From: Cystobacter ferrugineus
GTDB lineage: Bacteria; Myxococcota; Myxococcia; Myxococcales; Myxococcaceae
DNA length: 64,000 nucleotides
Direction of reading: 5' to 3'
NCBI RefSeq assembly: GCF_001887355.1
Contig: NZ_MPIN01000009.1
Location: 124,001-188,000, forward strand
The notes under the pieces were generated by a model. The model made no database searches and was not told the DNA's origin. It worked only from the letters and a program-made list of their open reading frames with translations. Positions within the stretch are counted from its first letter, which is position 1. Each line of letters begins with the position of its first letter. A program made the translations under genes and the position numbers. Of this stretch, positions 1-9,129 are shown piece by piece.

Positions 1-1
1 C

Positions 2-2707
2 CAGGCCGTCTTCACCGATGGGCAGAACCGCTGGGACAACCCGAACAACCAGTCCGGTGCCAATTACAACCTCCCGACCAGCGGCACCCACCAGGTCAAG
101 AATGGCCAGCTCCTGGCCAACGCGGGCTCGCCCTGCACCACCTCCACCAACAACCAGGCCGAGGTGTATTACTTCACCGGCACGCGCGGCTGGAGCACCG
201 TCAACATCCACTACGCGCCAACCGGTGGTACCTGGACCCCCGCGCCCGGCGTGGCGATGAACGAGACGGCCTGTACCAACTGGGTGAAGAAGACCGTCGC
301 CCTGGGCGCCGCCACGGGCATGAAGGCGGCGTTCAACAACGGCACCACCTGGGACAACAACGGCGGCTCGGACTACTCCCTGGGCACGGGGCGGATCACC
401 GTCAGGGATGGCGTGGTCACCGCCAACGCCGCCTCCCCGTGCGTGACGCTCCCCCCCGACACGAGCGCTCCGTCCATTCCCTCGGGGCTCACCGCCTCGG
501 CCTCCGGCACTCAAATCACGCTGTCGTGGAACGCCTCGACCGATGATCGCGCCGTGACGGGCTACGAGCTGGTGCGCACCGGCGGCACCCAGGGCACGAA
601 GACCTGGACCACCTCCTCCACGAGCTACAGCGACACCGGCCTGAGCGCCCGCACGGCCTACCTCTACACGGTCAAGGCCTTCGACGCCGCGGGCAACAAG
701 TCCGCCGCGAGCATCTCGGCCTCGGCCACCACGGGGGATGCCCCGCCTCCCGCCCCCCCGGGACAGCCGCTGGGTGGAGACATCCGCGAGGACTCCATCT
801 ACTTCGTGCTCACCGCGCGCTTCTACGACGGCGACTCCTCGAACAACCGTGGCGGCAGCATGCACACGCAGTCGGGCAATGCCGCCAACAACGATCCGAT
901 GTTCCGCGGCGACTTCAAGGGCCTCATCCAGAAGCTCGACTACATCAAGGCCCTGGGCTTCTCCGCCGTGTGGATCACCCCGGTGGTGCTCAACCGCTCC
1001 GACTACGACTACCACGGCTACCACGGCTGGGACTTCTACCGGGTCGACCCCCGCCTGGAGTCCTCTGGCGCGAGCTACCAGGATCTCATCAACGCCGCCC
1101 ATGCCAAGGGCATCAAGATCATCCAGGACGTGGTCTACAACCACTCCAGCCGCTGGGGAGCCAAGGGGCTGTTCTCGCCCAAGGTCTACGGCGTGCGCGA
1201 CAGCCAGTGGAGCTGGTACTACGACGCTCCCGTGTCTGGCTTCACCTATGACGGTCTGACCGTGGAGCCCACCTCCGGCAAGTCCTATTACAATGGAGAT
1301 CTGTGGTCGACGGCCGAGCCCGCGGGCAACACCTGCCGCAACTGGGGCGTTCCCACGGGCGGCTACAGCAAGGAGGGCTATCGCCTCTACAACTGCCAGT
1401 GGCCCAACCCCACCTCCGGCATGTTCCCGGCGCAGTACTACCACCAGTGCTGGATTGGCAACTGGGAGGGCGAGGACTCGCGTAGCTGCTGGATCCACGA
1501 GGACCTGGCGGACTTCAACACGGAGAGCACGCCCGTGCAGAACTTCCTCATCGACGTGTACAACAAGTACATCGACATGGGCGTGGATGGCTTCCGCATC
1601 GACACCGCGGTCCACATCCCCCGCGTCACCTGGAACCGGCGCCTGCTGCCAGCCGCCCAGCAGCACGCCCAGGCGAAGTTCGGCGCCAAGGGCAAGGACT
1701 TCTTCATGTTCGGCGAGGTCGGCTCGTTCGTGAATGACAAGTGGAACCGCGGCTCGCCCAACCACTCCGCGCAGTTCTTCACCTGGAAGGAGCGCCGGAC
1801 CTACAGCGCCGATGACACCACGGCCGCGCTCGAGCAGTACAACTACGAGCAGGCCCAGGGCACCTCCGCGCAGCCCACCTCCACCAATGCCTTCCTCCAG
1901 GGCAATGTCTACCACACGCCGGATCACAGCCAGTTCTCCGGCATGAGCGTGATCGACATGCGCATGCACATGAACTTCGGCGAGGCCAGCAACGCCTTCT
2001 TCAACGGCAAGGACTCGGACGACAGCTACAACGACGCCACCTACAACGTCGTGTATGTCGACTCGCACGACTACGGCCCGAACAAGTCCAGCACCCGCTA
2101 CGCCGGAGGCACCGACGCCTGGGCGGAGAACATGAGCCTCATGTGGACCTTCCGCGGCATCCCGACGCTGTATTACGGCTCGGAGATCGAGTTCCAGGCC
2201 GGCAAGCAGATCGACTGCGGCCCCACGTGCGCCCTGGCCACCACCGGCCGCGCCTACTACGGCGACAACCTCGAGGGCAGCGTCTCGGCCTCGGACTTCG
2301 GCGTGGTGGGCAGCGCCTCGGGCAAGGTCGCCGAGACGCTCAACAAGCCGCTGGCGAAGCACCTGCAACGCCTCAATCAGATCCGCCGGCGCATCCCCGC
2401 GCTCCAGAAGGGGCAGTACTCCACGGACGGCGTCGCGGGCGGCATGGCCTTCAAGCGGCGCTTCACGGACTCGGCCAAGGGCGTGGACAGCTTCGCGCTG
2501 GTAACCCTCTCCGGCGGCGCCACCTTCAACGGCATCCCCAACGGCACCTACAAGGACGCCATCACCGGTGACGTGAAGACCGTGACCAGCGGCACGCTGA
2601 CGGCCAGCGTCTCCGGCAAGGGCAACCTGCGGGTGTACGTGCTCGACTTCCCGGGCAACCCGGCGCCAGGCAAGGTGGGCGTGGACGGCCCCTACCTGAA
2701 GCCCTGA
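2..2707 (+). CDS. Secreted alpha-amylase (GH13) with CBM25 modules, 5' partial
   Basis: The reading frame is open from base 2 with no start, so the N-terminus lies outside the window. The visible part begins inside one CBM25-type starch-binding module, which ends at a Ser-Pro-Cys near residue 47. A complete second module follows (about residues 55-150), then a fibronectin type III domain (about 155-245), then a GH13 catalytic domain to the end. GH13 signature regions are present: DVVYNHS, GFRIDTAVH with nucleophile Asp534, FGEV with acid Glu572, and VDSHD with Asp690 (numbered from base 2). It should hydrolyse alpha-1,4-glucan outside the cell, with the CBM25 modules holding granular starch. 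It converges on the next gene with a 16-bp gap and no visible terminator. Confidence 0.93.
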   Translation, partial: QAVFTDGQNRWDNPNNQSGANYNLPTSGTHQVKNGQLLANAGSPCTTSTNNQAEVYYFTGTRGWSTVNIHYAPTGGTWTPAPGVAMNETACTNWVKKTVALGAATGMKAAFNNGTTWDNNGGSDYSLGTGRITVRDGVVTANAASPCVTLPPDTSAPSIPSGLTASASGTQITLSWNASTDDRAVTGYELVRTGGTQGTKTWTTSSTSYSDTGLSARTAYLYTVKAFDAAGNKSAASISASATTGDAPPPAPPGQPLGGDIREDSIYFVLTARFYDGDSSNNRGGSMHTQSGNAANNDPMFRGDFKGLIQKLDYIKALGFSAVWITPVVLNRSDYDYHGYHGWDFYRVDPRLESSGASYQDLINAAHAKGIKIIQDVVYNHSSRWGAKGLFSPKVYGVRDSQWSWYYDAPVSGFTYDGLTVEPTSGKSYYNGDLWSTAEPAGNTCRNWGVPTGGYSKEGYRLYNCQWPNPTSGMFPAQYYHQCWIGNWEGEDSRSCWIHEDLADFNTESTPVQNFLIDVYNKYIDMGVDGFRIDTAVHIPRVTWNRRLLPAAQQHAQAKFGAKGKDFFMFGEVGSFVNDKWNRGSPNHSAQFFTWKERRTYSADDTTAALEQYNYEQAQGTSAQPTSTNAFLQGNVYHTPDHSQFSGMSVIDMRMHMNFGEASNAFFNGKDSDDSYNDATYNVVYVDSHDYGPNKSSTRYAGGTDAWAENMSLMWTFRGIPTLYYGSEIEFQAGKQIDCGPTCALATTGRAYYGDNLEGSVSASDFGVVGSASGKVAETLNKPLAKHLQRLNQIRRRIPALQKGQYSTDGVAGGMAFKRRFTDSAKGVDSFALVTLSGGATFNGIPNGTYKDAITGDVKTVTSGTLTASVSGKGNLRVYVLDFPGNPAPGKVGVDGPYLKP

Positions 2708-2723
2708 GGCGGCGGCCAGGTGT

Positions 2724-4226
2724 TCAGCGCGGAGGCAGCTTCACCATCGCCTCCGCGAAGCGCTCGAACACCTGGCCCGCCGTGTAGGCGGGCTGCTCGT
2801 CGAGGTTGCTCAGCAGGAGCGCGAAGACGAGGCGGGGGTGCTCGGCGTCGTGAGGGCGCTCGGCGAGCCCCACATAGGCCTTCTGCCCCGAGAGCGTCCC
2901 CGTCTTGGCGCGGATGAGGCCCCGGAGCTCCGGCGGGAAGGCACTGTTCGCGAGCGTGCCATCCACGCCGGCGATGGGCAGGCTGTCCACCAGCGCGCTC
3001 GCGGACGGCTCCTGGAGGCTGGTGGAGAGCACCCCCACCATCCCCCGCGCGGTGGCCAGGTTGTAGCGGGACAGGCCACTGCCATCCACGGACCGCAACA
3101 GCCGCGGCGGGATGCCCCGGCGCGCGAGCTCCTTCTCCATCGCCTCGCGCAGCGCGGCGTAGCTCTCGTTGCCCGTGCGCTCGCGGGCGAAGCGCAAGGC
3201 GAGCCGCTCGGCGTAGAGGTTGAGGGATTCCTTGTTCGTCACCTTCACGAGCTCGGCGAGGGAGGGACTGACGAAGTCCAACAGCGGCTCGCGTCGCAGG
3301 AGCGCGGGCGGGGTGGCCTGTCCAGGCGCCTCCGGCACGCGCCAGATGCCTCGCGCACGCAGGGCTTCTTCCAGGCAGGCGGTGAACAGCGCCTGGGGCT
3401 CGTCCACGGACACGCGCAGCGAGGCCTGGCGCGGGCACTGTCCTCCCGGCGCGCGCCAGACGCAGCGCGTGCGTCCCGTCCCACGCTCGCGCACGCACCC
3501 CACCCCGGCCCGCTGGGCGCCCGGGTCGGTGTACACCACGGTCGAGGACGCATCGATGGGCGGCGTGTAGCGCACCTCCAGGGGCCGCCGCAGGGGCGAG
3601 GCACAGTCCTGGCCCTCGGGACGCGTGAGGGTGAGGTCCACCACGTTCTCCCGGAAGACGAAGGCGGTGGGCGCCGCGCTGTAGGCGGAGGCCGCGTCGT
3701 CCCAGGCCCAGCCCGGACCGTAGAGATCGTACAGCCCCGGGTTGGCGTGGCTCACCTGGAGCGCCCCGTGCCACTGCCGGATGCCCCGGGCCAGCAGCGC
3801 ATCGGCGAGCCGCTCACAGGCCAGGGCCGTCTCGGGAAAGCGCCACGAGCCCAGGGAGGGATCTCCGGAGGCCTCCACCACGAGATCTCCGAGGAAGAGG
3901 TTGCCCACTTGCGTGCCTTCCAACCACACGGGCGTATGGAAGCGGAAGTCCGGGCCGAACGCGGACAGGGCCGCCGAGGTGGACACCACCTTCATGGTGG
4001 ACGCGGGAAGCGAGCGGGCGTTCTCGCGCCGGGCGTAGAGCGGTGTGCCCGTGGCCGCGTCCACCACGAGGACGCCCACGCCGGTGCCCTCGTGCTCGAC
4101 GGACTCGAAGAGCGCGTCCGCCACGGCGCTCAGGGTCGGCGTGGAAGGACGGAGGGGGGGCGAGGAAACACAGGCGGGTAGCGCGAGGACGGCGAGCAGG
4201 AGGCTCGCGAACGGGGGACGGCGCAT
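2724..4226 (-). CDS. dacB: D-alanyl-D-alanine carboxypeptidase/endopeptidase, PBP4 type, lipoprotein
   Basis: This is a 500-residue class C low-molecular-weight penicillin-binding protein of peptidase family S13. The active-site SxxK is Ser76-Thr-Met-Lys79, a DGSGLSRYN block lies at 381-389, and KTG is at 441-443. The open frame extends 45 codons upstream, but ATG at 4224-4226 is preferred because it begins a lipoprotein signal peptide with lipobox LPAC (Cys19). The protein should sit in the periplasm and trim peptidoglycan cross-links and stem peptides. It is transcribed divergently from the aldehyde dehydrogenase across 112 bp. The usual large domain insertion of the family is present between SxxK and SGLSRYN. 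Confidence 0.9.
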   Translation of the reverse strand: MRRPPFASLLLAVLALPACVSSPPLRPSTPTLSAVADALFESVEHEGTGVGVLVVDAATGTPLYARRENARSLPASTMKVVSTSAALSAFGPDFRFHTPVWLEGTQVGNLFLGDLVVEASGDPSLGSWRFPETALACERLADALLARGIRQWHGALQVSHANPGLYDLYGPGWAWDDAASAYSAAPTAFVFRENVVDLTLTRPEGQDCASPLRRPLEVRYTPPIDASSTVVYTDPGAQRAGVGCVRERGTGRTRCVWRAPGGQCPRQASLRVSVDEPQALFTACLEEALRARGIWRVPEAPGQATPPALLRREPLLDFVSPSLAELVKVTNKESLNLYAERLALRFARERTGNESYAALREAMEKELARRGIPPRLLRSVDGSGLSRYNLATARGMVGVLSTSLQEPSASALVDSLPIAGVDGTLANSAFPPELRGLIRAKTGTLSGQKAYVGLAERPHDAEHPRLVFALLLSNLDEQPAYTAGQVFERFAEAMVKLPPR

Positions 4227-4338
4227 GGAAGCACGGTACGTCCCGGCTCTCCGGCCGTCCAGGAGCGAACGCACCAGGGGCGCCGCGCTGGACATCCCCC
4301 GGGACGAGACGTGTCCCGGCGCACTACCCTTGTTGGCC

Positions 4339-5724
4339 ATGACCACCCTGACTGTCGACAATCCCTACACGGGCGACGTCGCCTGCGCCGTTCCGCTCGC
4401 GGACGAGGCCACCGTGAACACCGTGCTCGATCAGGCCCGAGCCGCTGCCCGGGCGGCGCGAGCCACCTCGCTCGCCCAGCGCAAGGACTGGTGCGAGCGC
4501 ATGGTCGCCGCCATGGAGGCGAAGGCGGACGCCATCGCCACGGACATCACCCGGATGATGGGCAAGCCGCTCGCCCAGGCACGGGGCGAGATCCGCGGCA
4601 TGGCCGAGCGCGCCCGGTACATGCTCTCCATCGCGGACACGGCGCTGGCGGACATCGTGCTGCCGCCCAAGGCGGGCTTCGAGCGCCGGATCGTCAAGGA
4701 GCCGCTGGGCGTGGTGGTGGATCTTCCCGCGTGGAACTACCCGCTGCTCACCGCGGTGAACGTGGTGGTGCCGGCGGTGCTGGCGGGCAACGCGGTGGTG
4801 GTGAAGCACTCGCCGCGCTCGCCCCTGTGCGGAGAGCACTTCGCCCGGGCCTTCGCCGAGGCGGGGGCGCCCCCTCATCTCGTCCAGGCGATGCACTGCG
4901 ATCACCCCACCAGCGAGCGCGTGGTGGGCGACGCGCGAGTGGACCACGTGGTGTTCACCGGCTCGGTGTACGGCGGCCAGCGGCTCACGGTGGCGGGCGC
5001 CGCGCGCTTCCGGCACATGGGGCTGGAGCTGGGCGGGAACGATCCGGCGTACGTGGCGCCGGACTGTGACTTCGACAAGACGGTGGAGAACGTGGTGGAC
5101 GGCGCCATCTACAACGCGGGCCAGAGCTGCTGCGCGGTGGAGCGCGTCTACGTGCACCGCTCGCTCTACAAGCGCTTCACCGAGGCGTGCGAGGCGCTGG
5201 TGCGCGGATACGTGCTCGGCGATCCGATGAGTGACAAGACGACGCTGGGCCCCATCGCGCAGCCCAACCACCCGCTGGAGCTGGAGCAGCTCGTGGAGGA
5301 CGCTCGCGGCAAGGGGGCCCGGGTGGTGGTGGGCGGCAAGCGGACCCAGGTGGATGGCAAGGGCCGCTTCTTCGAGGCCACGCTCGTCACGGAGCTGGAC
5401 GACTCCATGCAGTTGATGCGGCAGGAGTCCTTCGGGCCGCTGCTGCCCATCGCGCCGGTGGACTCGGACGAGGAAGCACTCGCGCGGATGAACAAGTCGG
5501 ATCTCGGCCTGACGGCGAGTGTCTGGACGAAGGATCGGGAGCGCGCCGCACGCTTCGCCACCCAGCTCGAGTTCGGCACCGTCTACATGAACCGGTGCGA
5601 CTCGGTGGATCCGGCGCTGCCGTGGATTGGCGTGAAGAACTCGGGCCGTGGACACAGCTTGAGCGCGCTGGGCTTCGATCAGCTCACCCGGCCCAAGTCC
5701 ATCCACTTCCGGTTGTCTTTCTAG
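4339..5724 (+). CDS. NAD(P)-dependent aldehyde dehydrogenase
   Basis: The 461-residue protein spans the whole ALDH superfamily fold. The general base Glu230 lies in LELGGNDP and the nucleophile Cys264 in NAGQSCCAVERV. The PAWNYPLLT and KHSPRSPLC segments match the cofactor-binding region. The enzyme oxidises an aldehyde to the acid, but the substrate cannot be read from sequence. Its short length and the GGNDPAYV signature suggest the succinate-semialdehyde or lactaldehyde dehydrogenase-like branch. The frame is open further upstream, but that part overlaps the divergent PBP4 gene, so ATG at 4339 is chosen. It appears to be a single-gene unit. Confidence 0.9.
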   Translation: MTTLTVDNPYTGDVACAVPLADEATVNTVLDQARAAARAARATSLAQRKDWCERMVAAMEAKADAIATDITRMMGKPLAQARGEIRGMAERARYMLSIADTALADIVLPPKAGFERRIVKEPLGVVVDLPAWNYPLLTAVNVVVPAVLAGNAVVVKHSPRSPLCGEHFARAFAEAGAPPHLVQAMHCDHPTSERVVGDARVDHVVFTGSVYGGQRLTVAGAARFRHMGLELGGNDPAYVAPDCDFDKTVENVVDGAIYNAGQSCCAVERVYVHRSLYKRFTEACEALVRGYVLGDPMSDKTTLGPIAQPNHPLELEQLVEDARGKGARVVVGGKRTQVDGKGRFFEATLVTELDDSMQLMRQESFGPLLPIAPVDSDEEALARMNKSDLGLTASVWTKDRERAARFATQLEFGTVYMNRCDSVDPALPWIGVKNSGRGHSLSALGFDQLTRPKSIHFRLSF

Positions 5725-5746
5725 TACCACCCGGCAAGGGCTCGAG

Positions 5747-5781
5747 TTGACCTCATCGTAGTAGTACAGAAGTAGTACAGA
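5747..5781 (+). promoter_or_regulatory. Tandem 11-bp repeat beside a TTGACC element
   Basis: The sequence AGTAGTACAGA occurs twice back to back at 5760-5770 and 5771-5781, with no gap and no mismatch, so the two copies are one helical turn apart. A TTGACC at 5747-5752 lies just upstream and could be a -35 element, but I cannot find a well-spaced -10. The gene for the chimeric GNAT protein starts 62 bp downstream. An operator or activator site is an inference from the repeat and its position. Confidence 0.35.
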
Positions 5782-5842
5782 ACACGATGCGTTGCCCGTC
5801 TGGAAGCAGGTGCTTTCGGACGGACAACACCCCGGGGGACCA

Positions 5843-6541
5843 ATGAACATCCGCGTGCTCTTTCTAACGCTGCTCCTGACGACAGCAGTTCAAGCGTCGC
5901 CTACGAATGGAGCAGCGCGATGGGTCTCCCAAGCCATTCTCCAGATGCAGGACACGCTCCGGACACGGATGTTGGCCGCCATAGGATGGGGAGACTTCGC
6001 CGAAGCCATCAGCTTCTGGGAGTTACAGACAGGAAAGACCCCCCCACAGTGGCTGCTGGCCCTTCAATCCGCGTTCAGCACCCGCTGGGCCATCCCAGAG
6101 GACGCCGCGGCCGTGTGGGCCGTGCAGCAGGCGGCCTTCCTGCCACTCGCGCAACGCTTGCCGTCCCGACCCACCGCACTGGGGGAGGACGAGGCGTGCT
6201 GGCGCCAGCACCTGGAGTGCGCCCCTCGCCGGACCGTGGTGGTGCACGTGGAGGGCGAGCTGGTGGCCGCGGGGCGTGTGGACGGTGCGGTGCCCCAGGG
6301 GGAATTGAAACGCATCGCCGTGCACCCCGCGTGGCAGTCCCGGGGAGTCGGGCGTCGGCTGGTGGAGGCCCTGGAGTCCCACGCCCGGGAGCTCGGGTTC
6401 GTCCGCCTGCGCGCGGGCACCCGGAGGCGGCTGCCCGACAACCGGGCCTTCTACGAGCGCCTGGGGTATCGGGTCGTCGCGCTCGAGCCCTATCCCCCCG
6501 GCATCGATGATCACACCGTCTGGATGGAAAAGGACCTCTGA
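5843..6541 (+). CDS. GNAT N-acetyltransferase with a signal-peptide-like N-terminal segment
   Basis: From ATG 5843, preceded by a G-rich ribosome-binding site, the product has 232 residues. Residues 1-20 look like a Sec signal peptide ending in VQAS. Residues about 22-80 are of unknown family. A GNAT acetyltransferase begins near residue 77 (WAIPEDAAAVW) and carries the acetyl-CoA loop QSRGVGRRL and the C-terminal block NRAFYERLGYRV. GNAT enzymes use cytoplasmic acetyl-CoA, so a signal peptide in front of one is contradictory. The simplest reading is a chimera between an exported protein fragment and an acetyltransferase. The acceptor is unknown. An alternative start at 5792 would add 17 residues. 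Confidence 0.75.
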   Translation: MNIRVLFLTLLLTTAVQASPTNGAARWVSQAILQMQDTLRTRMLAAIGWGDFAEAISFWELQTGKTPPQWLLALQSAFSTRWAIPEDAAAVWAVQQAAFLPLAQRLPSRPTALGEDEACWRQHLECAPRRTVVVHVEGELVAAGRVDGAVPQGELKRIAVHPAWQSRGVGRRLVEALESHARELGFVRLRAGTRRRLPDNRAFYERLGYRVVALEPYPPGIDDHTVWMEKDL

Positions 6542-6543
6542 GC

Positions 6544-6933
6544 TCAGGCGGTGATCGGCGTGCAGAGTTCCACGAGCACCCCGTCGAGATCCCTCACGTA
6601 GGCCACCGTCTGCCCCCAGGGCTTCTGCTTGGGCGGCTGCTCGGCCCGGGCGCCGGCCTTCACCGCGCGCTCGTAGGCGGCCTCGACGTCTGGCGTGACG
6701 AGTGCCACCTCCACCGCCGCCGCGTCCTCCCTGGGCCGGTTGAAGCGCACGGTGAGGCCATTGTCCTTCGCCATCTCCTCCGCGGCGAAGGCCAGCGCCG
6801 TCGCGCCGGTCTCCAGCTCCGCGTATTGGCCACTCTCGTGAAGGAAGCGGCGTTGCAGGCCGAAGGCCTTCTCGTAGAAGTCGACGGAGGCGGGCACGTT
6901 CGCGACGTAGAGGATGACGTAGCCGAGCTTCAT
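6544..6933 (-). CDS. VOC-superfamily (glyoxalase/bleomycin-resistance type) protein
   Basis: The 129-residue product has two beta-alpha-beta-beta-beta repeats of the vicinal oxygen chelate fold. It begins MKLGYVILYVANVPASVDFY and ends with DLDGVLVELCTP, where the Glu is the usual last metal ligand. Members are glyoxalases, dioxygenases, epimerases or drug-binding proteins, and the sequence does not separate these. The start at 6933 gives the canonical N-terminus; the longer open frame is discarded. It converges with the GNAT gene, with only 2 bp between the stop codons. Confidence 0.85.
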   Translation of the reverse strand: MKLGYVILYVANVPASVDFYEKAFGLQRRFLHESGQYAELETGATALAFAAEEMAKDNGLTVRFNRPREDAAAVEVALVTPDVEAAYERAVKAGARAEQPPKQKPWGQTVAYVRDLDGVLVELCTPITA

Positions 6934-7197
6934 GGCGGTGGACTCCAGTGTGGAAGGGAAACGGCGTTCGGACTTTATGGGTTGGCCCGATGCATCGCGC
7001 CGGAAAGAAGGGGGCGAGGCCCCCACTCCCTCCCCGAGGGGAGAGGGAGGGAGGGGGCCAGGAGCGGAACATGCGCCCAGGTGCCCCTTGGCGTGCATAG
7101 GTGTTGAGATGGAAACTCCAGCGCTCCTGATTGCGAGCGGGCCGTGCGAGCCTGACCGCGGCGCCTGCTGGATGCTCGCACTGACACTGATTCACCC

Positions 7198-9090
7198 ATG
7201 TCGAACCCCTCCGAGTTGGGGACCGGGTCCACGAAGGCCCTGCCCACGGAAAACCCACTCCCCGCCCCTCCTCCGCCACGCCTCTGGCGCTGGTACCTGA
7301 AGCAGGCGGATGCGTTCCTCTCGGAGCCCATCCGCCGGGGGCCTGTCCTGGAGCTCAACCGCGCACGGTTGCAGGTAAGCCTCTCCGTGATCGTCTTGAT
7401 CATCGGCGCGCTGTATCTGTTCTTCGTGGTGCCGGAGTTCGAGAAGCCTTGGCTGCTGGGGCTCGTGGCCCTGCTGAGCTTGACAGGTATCGCCTCCAGC
7501 CTGGTGATGCTGCACTGGATGGCCTCGCCTCGCATCCCCGCGCTGGTGCAGTGCATCTGCATGGCGGTGCCAACGGTGTCCGTCATCCTCCAGATGGGCG
7601 AGCGGGGCATGGCCTTGCAGGCTTCGGCCATGATCATCCCCCTGACGAGTGTCTATCTGCTGGGGGTACGCAAGGGCCTGTTCCTGTCCCTGCTCCTCGC
7701 CGTGAACGCGGCCCTCATCCATCCCTTCCTCCATACACGCTCCAACCCCCTCGGTTGGGCCTTTGGCGCGCTCACCGCGCTCACCATGCTCGCCGTGTGT
7801 TTGATGAGCTGGTTGTTCGCCCGCTCGCGCGATGAGGTGCTGGCGGCGCTCGAGCAGGCGCTCAAGACGCAGAGCGAGAGCGAGCGCAAGCTCAGCAGCC
7901 TGTTGGAGAACACGGAGGACGTGGTGTGCTCGATCGACCTCGGAGGGCGGATCGTCACCGCCAACCGGGCGTTCCGGCATCTGTACCTCCAGCTCCATTC
8001 CCGTGAATTCCGGCCGGGGGAATCCCTGCGCGAGCTGCTGCCCCTGGAAGACCCGGCACGCTGGACGGAGCGCTTCCAGCAGGTGCTCGGCGGGCACCGC
8101 GTGCGCTTCGAGGTGAAGCTCACGGTGCGCGGCCATGCGCGGGTGCTGGACGTGTCCCTGGGCCCCATTGCTGGAGAGAGGGGCATGCCCGAGGGGATGA
8201 CGCTCTTTGGCAAGGACGTCACCGCCAGCAAGGAGGCCGAGTCGCGCCTGGGGGAGATGCACCGCAACCTCATCGACGTCTCGCGCCAGGCGGGCATGGC
8301 GGAGATCGCCACCGGGGTGATCCACAACGTGGGCAACACCCTCAACAGCGCCAGCGTGTCCGCCGAGCTGGTCATCCAGGGGCTGCGTGGGCTCCGGGTG
8401 TCGAGCGTGGTGAAGACGTTGGAGCTCCTCCGGGAGCATGCGGGCCACCTGGACGCCTTTCTCTCCTCCGCACAGGGCCGGCAGGTTCCCTCCTACCTGG
8501 AGGCGCTCGGCAAGGAGCTTCCCACGGCGAAGGAGCGGCTGCTGGAGGAGATGCGCGCGCTCCAGGAGAGCCTGGAGAACGTCAAGGCCGTGGTGCTCAT
8601 GCAGCAGGAGCACGCCCGCTACCTGGGAGTGGTGGAGCCGGTGGCGGTGCCGCAACTCATCGACGATGCCCTGCGCCTGCAGGGGCGCTCCTTCGAGTCC
8701 CTGGGCATCCAGGTGCGCCGCGAGTACGGCCCGGTCCCCCTGGTGATGGTGGACCGGCACAAGCTGCTGCAAATCCTGCTGAACCTGTTGAACAACGCCC
8801 GGCACGCGCTGGAGGATCGCGAACGCTCGAACAGGCGGCTCACCGTGCGCGTGTCGCGGACGGCGCAGGCGCGGCTGCGCATCGAGGTGGAGGACAGCGG
8901 GACGGGAATCGCCCCCGAGCATCTGCCCCGCCTGTTCACCCAGGGCTTCACCACGAAGAAGACCGGGCACGGCTTCGGCCTGCACATCAGCGCGTTGTCG
9001 GCCAGGGAACTGGGCGGCTCGCTCTCCTGTACGAGCCCGGGCCCCGGCCAGGGCGCCACCTTCACCATCGAAGTGCCCCTGGAAACATGA
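7198..9090 (+). CDS. Membrane sensor histidine kinase with PAS domain and HNVGN box
   Basis: The 630-residue protein starts with about six hydrophobic segments (residues 60-210), followed by a short coiled linker, a PAS-like domain (about 235-350), a phosphotransfer helix and a C-terminal HATPase (about 490-630, with NLLNNARHAL, DSGTGI and GHGFGLHIS). The presumed phospho-acceptor is His376 in the box GMAEIATGVIHNVGN, which departs from the common HE/HD form and matches the kinase at 14634. No response regulator is adjacent, so the partner is unknown. The long helical stretch between H-box and ATPase domain is unusually large. The gene stands alone, upstream of the convergent permease. Confidence 0.88.
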   Translation: MSNPSELGTGSTKALPTENPLPAPPPPRLWRWYLKQADAFLSEPIRRGPVLELNRARLQVSLSVIVLIIGALYLFFVVPEFEKPWLLGLVALLSLTGIASSLVMLHWMASPRIPALVQCICMAVPTVSVILQMGERGMALQASAMIIPLTSVYLLGVRKGLFLSLLLAVNAALIHPFLHTRSNPLGWAFGALTALTMLAVCLMSWLFARSRDEVLAALEQALKTQSESERKLSSLLENTEDVVCSIDLGGRIVTANRAFRHLYLQLHSREFRPGESLRELLPLEDPARWTERFQQVLGGHRVRFEVKLTVRGHARVLDVSLGPIAGERGMPEGMTLFGKDVTASKEAESRLGEMHRNLIDVSRQAGMAEIATGVIHNVGNTLNSASVSAELVIQGLRGLRVSSVVKTLELLREHAGHLDAFLSSAQGRQVPSYLEALGKELPTAKERLLEEMRALQESLENVKAVVLMQQEHARYLGVVEPVAVPQLIDDALRLQGRSFESLGIQVRREYGPVPLVMVDRHKLLQILLNLLNNARHALEDRERSNRRLTVRVSRTAQARLRIEVEDSGTGIAPEHLPRLFTQGFTTKKTGHGFGLHISALSARELGGSLSCTSPGPGQGATFTIEVPLET

Positions 9091-9129
9091 AGCCTCCCCA
9101 ACGGTGGTCCTCCACCTCGCCTGATGTGC

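Noticed and set aside
7192-8985. Long minus-strand frame opposite the kinase at 7198
   Set aside because: Antisense shadow with high His and Gln content and no domains.
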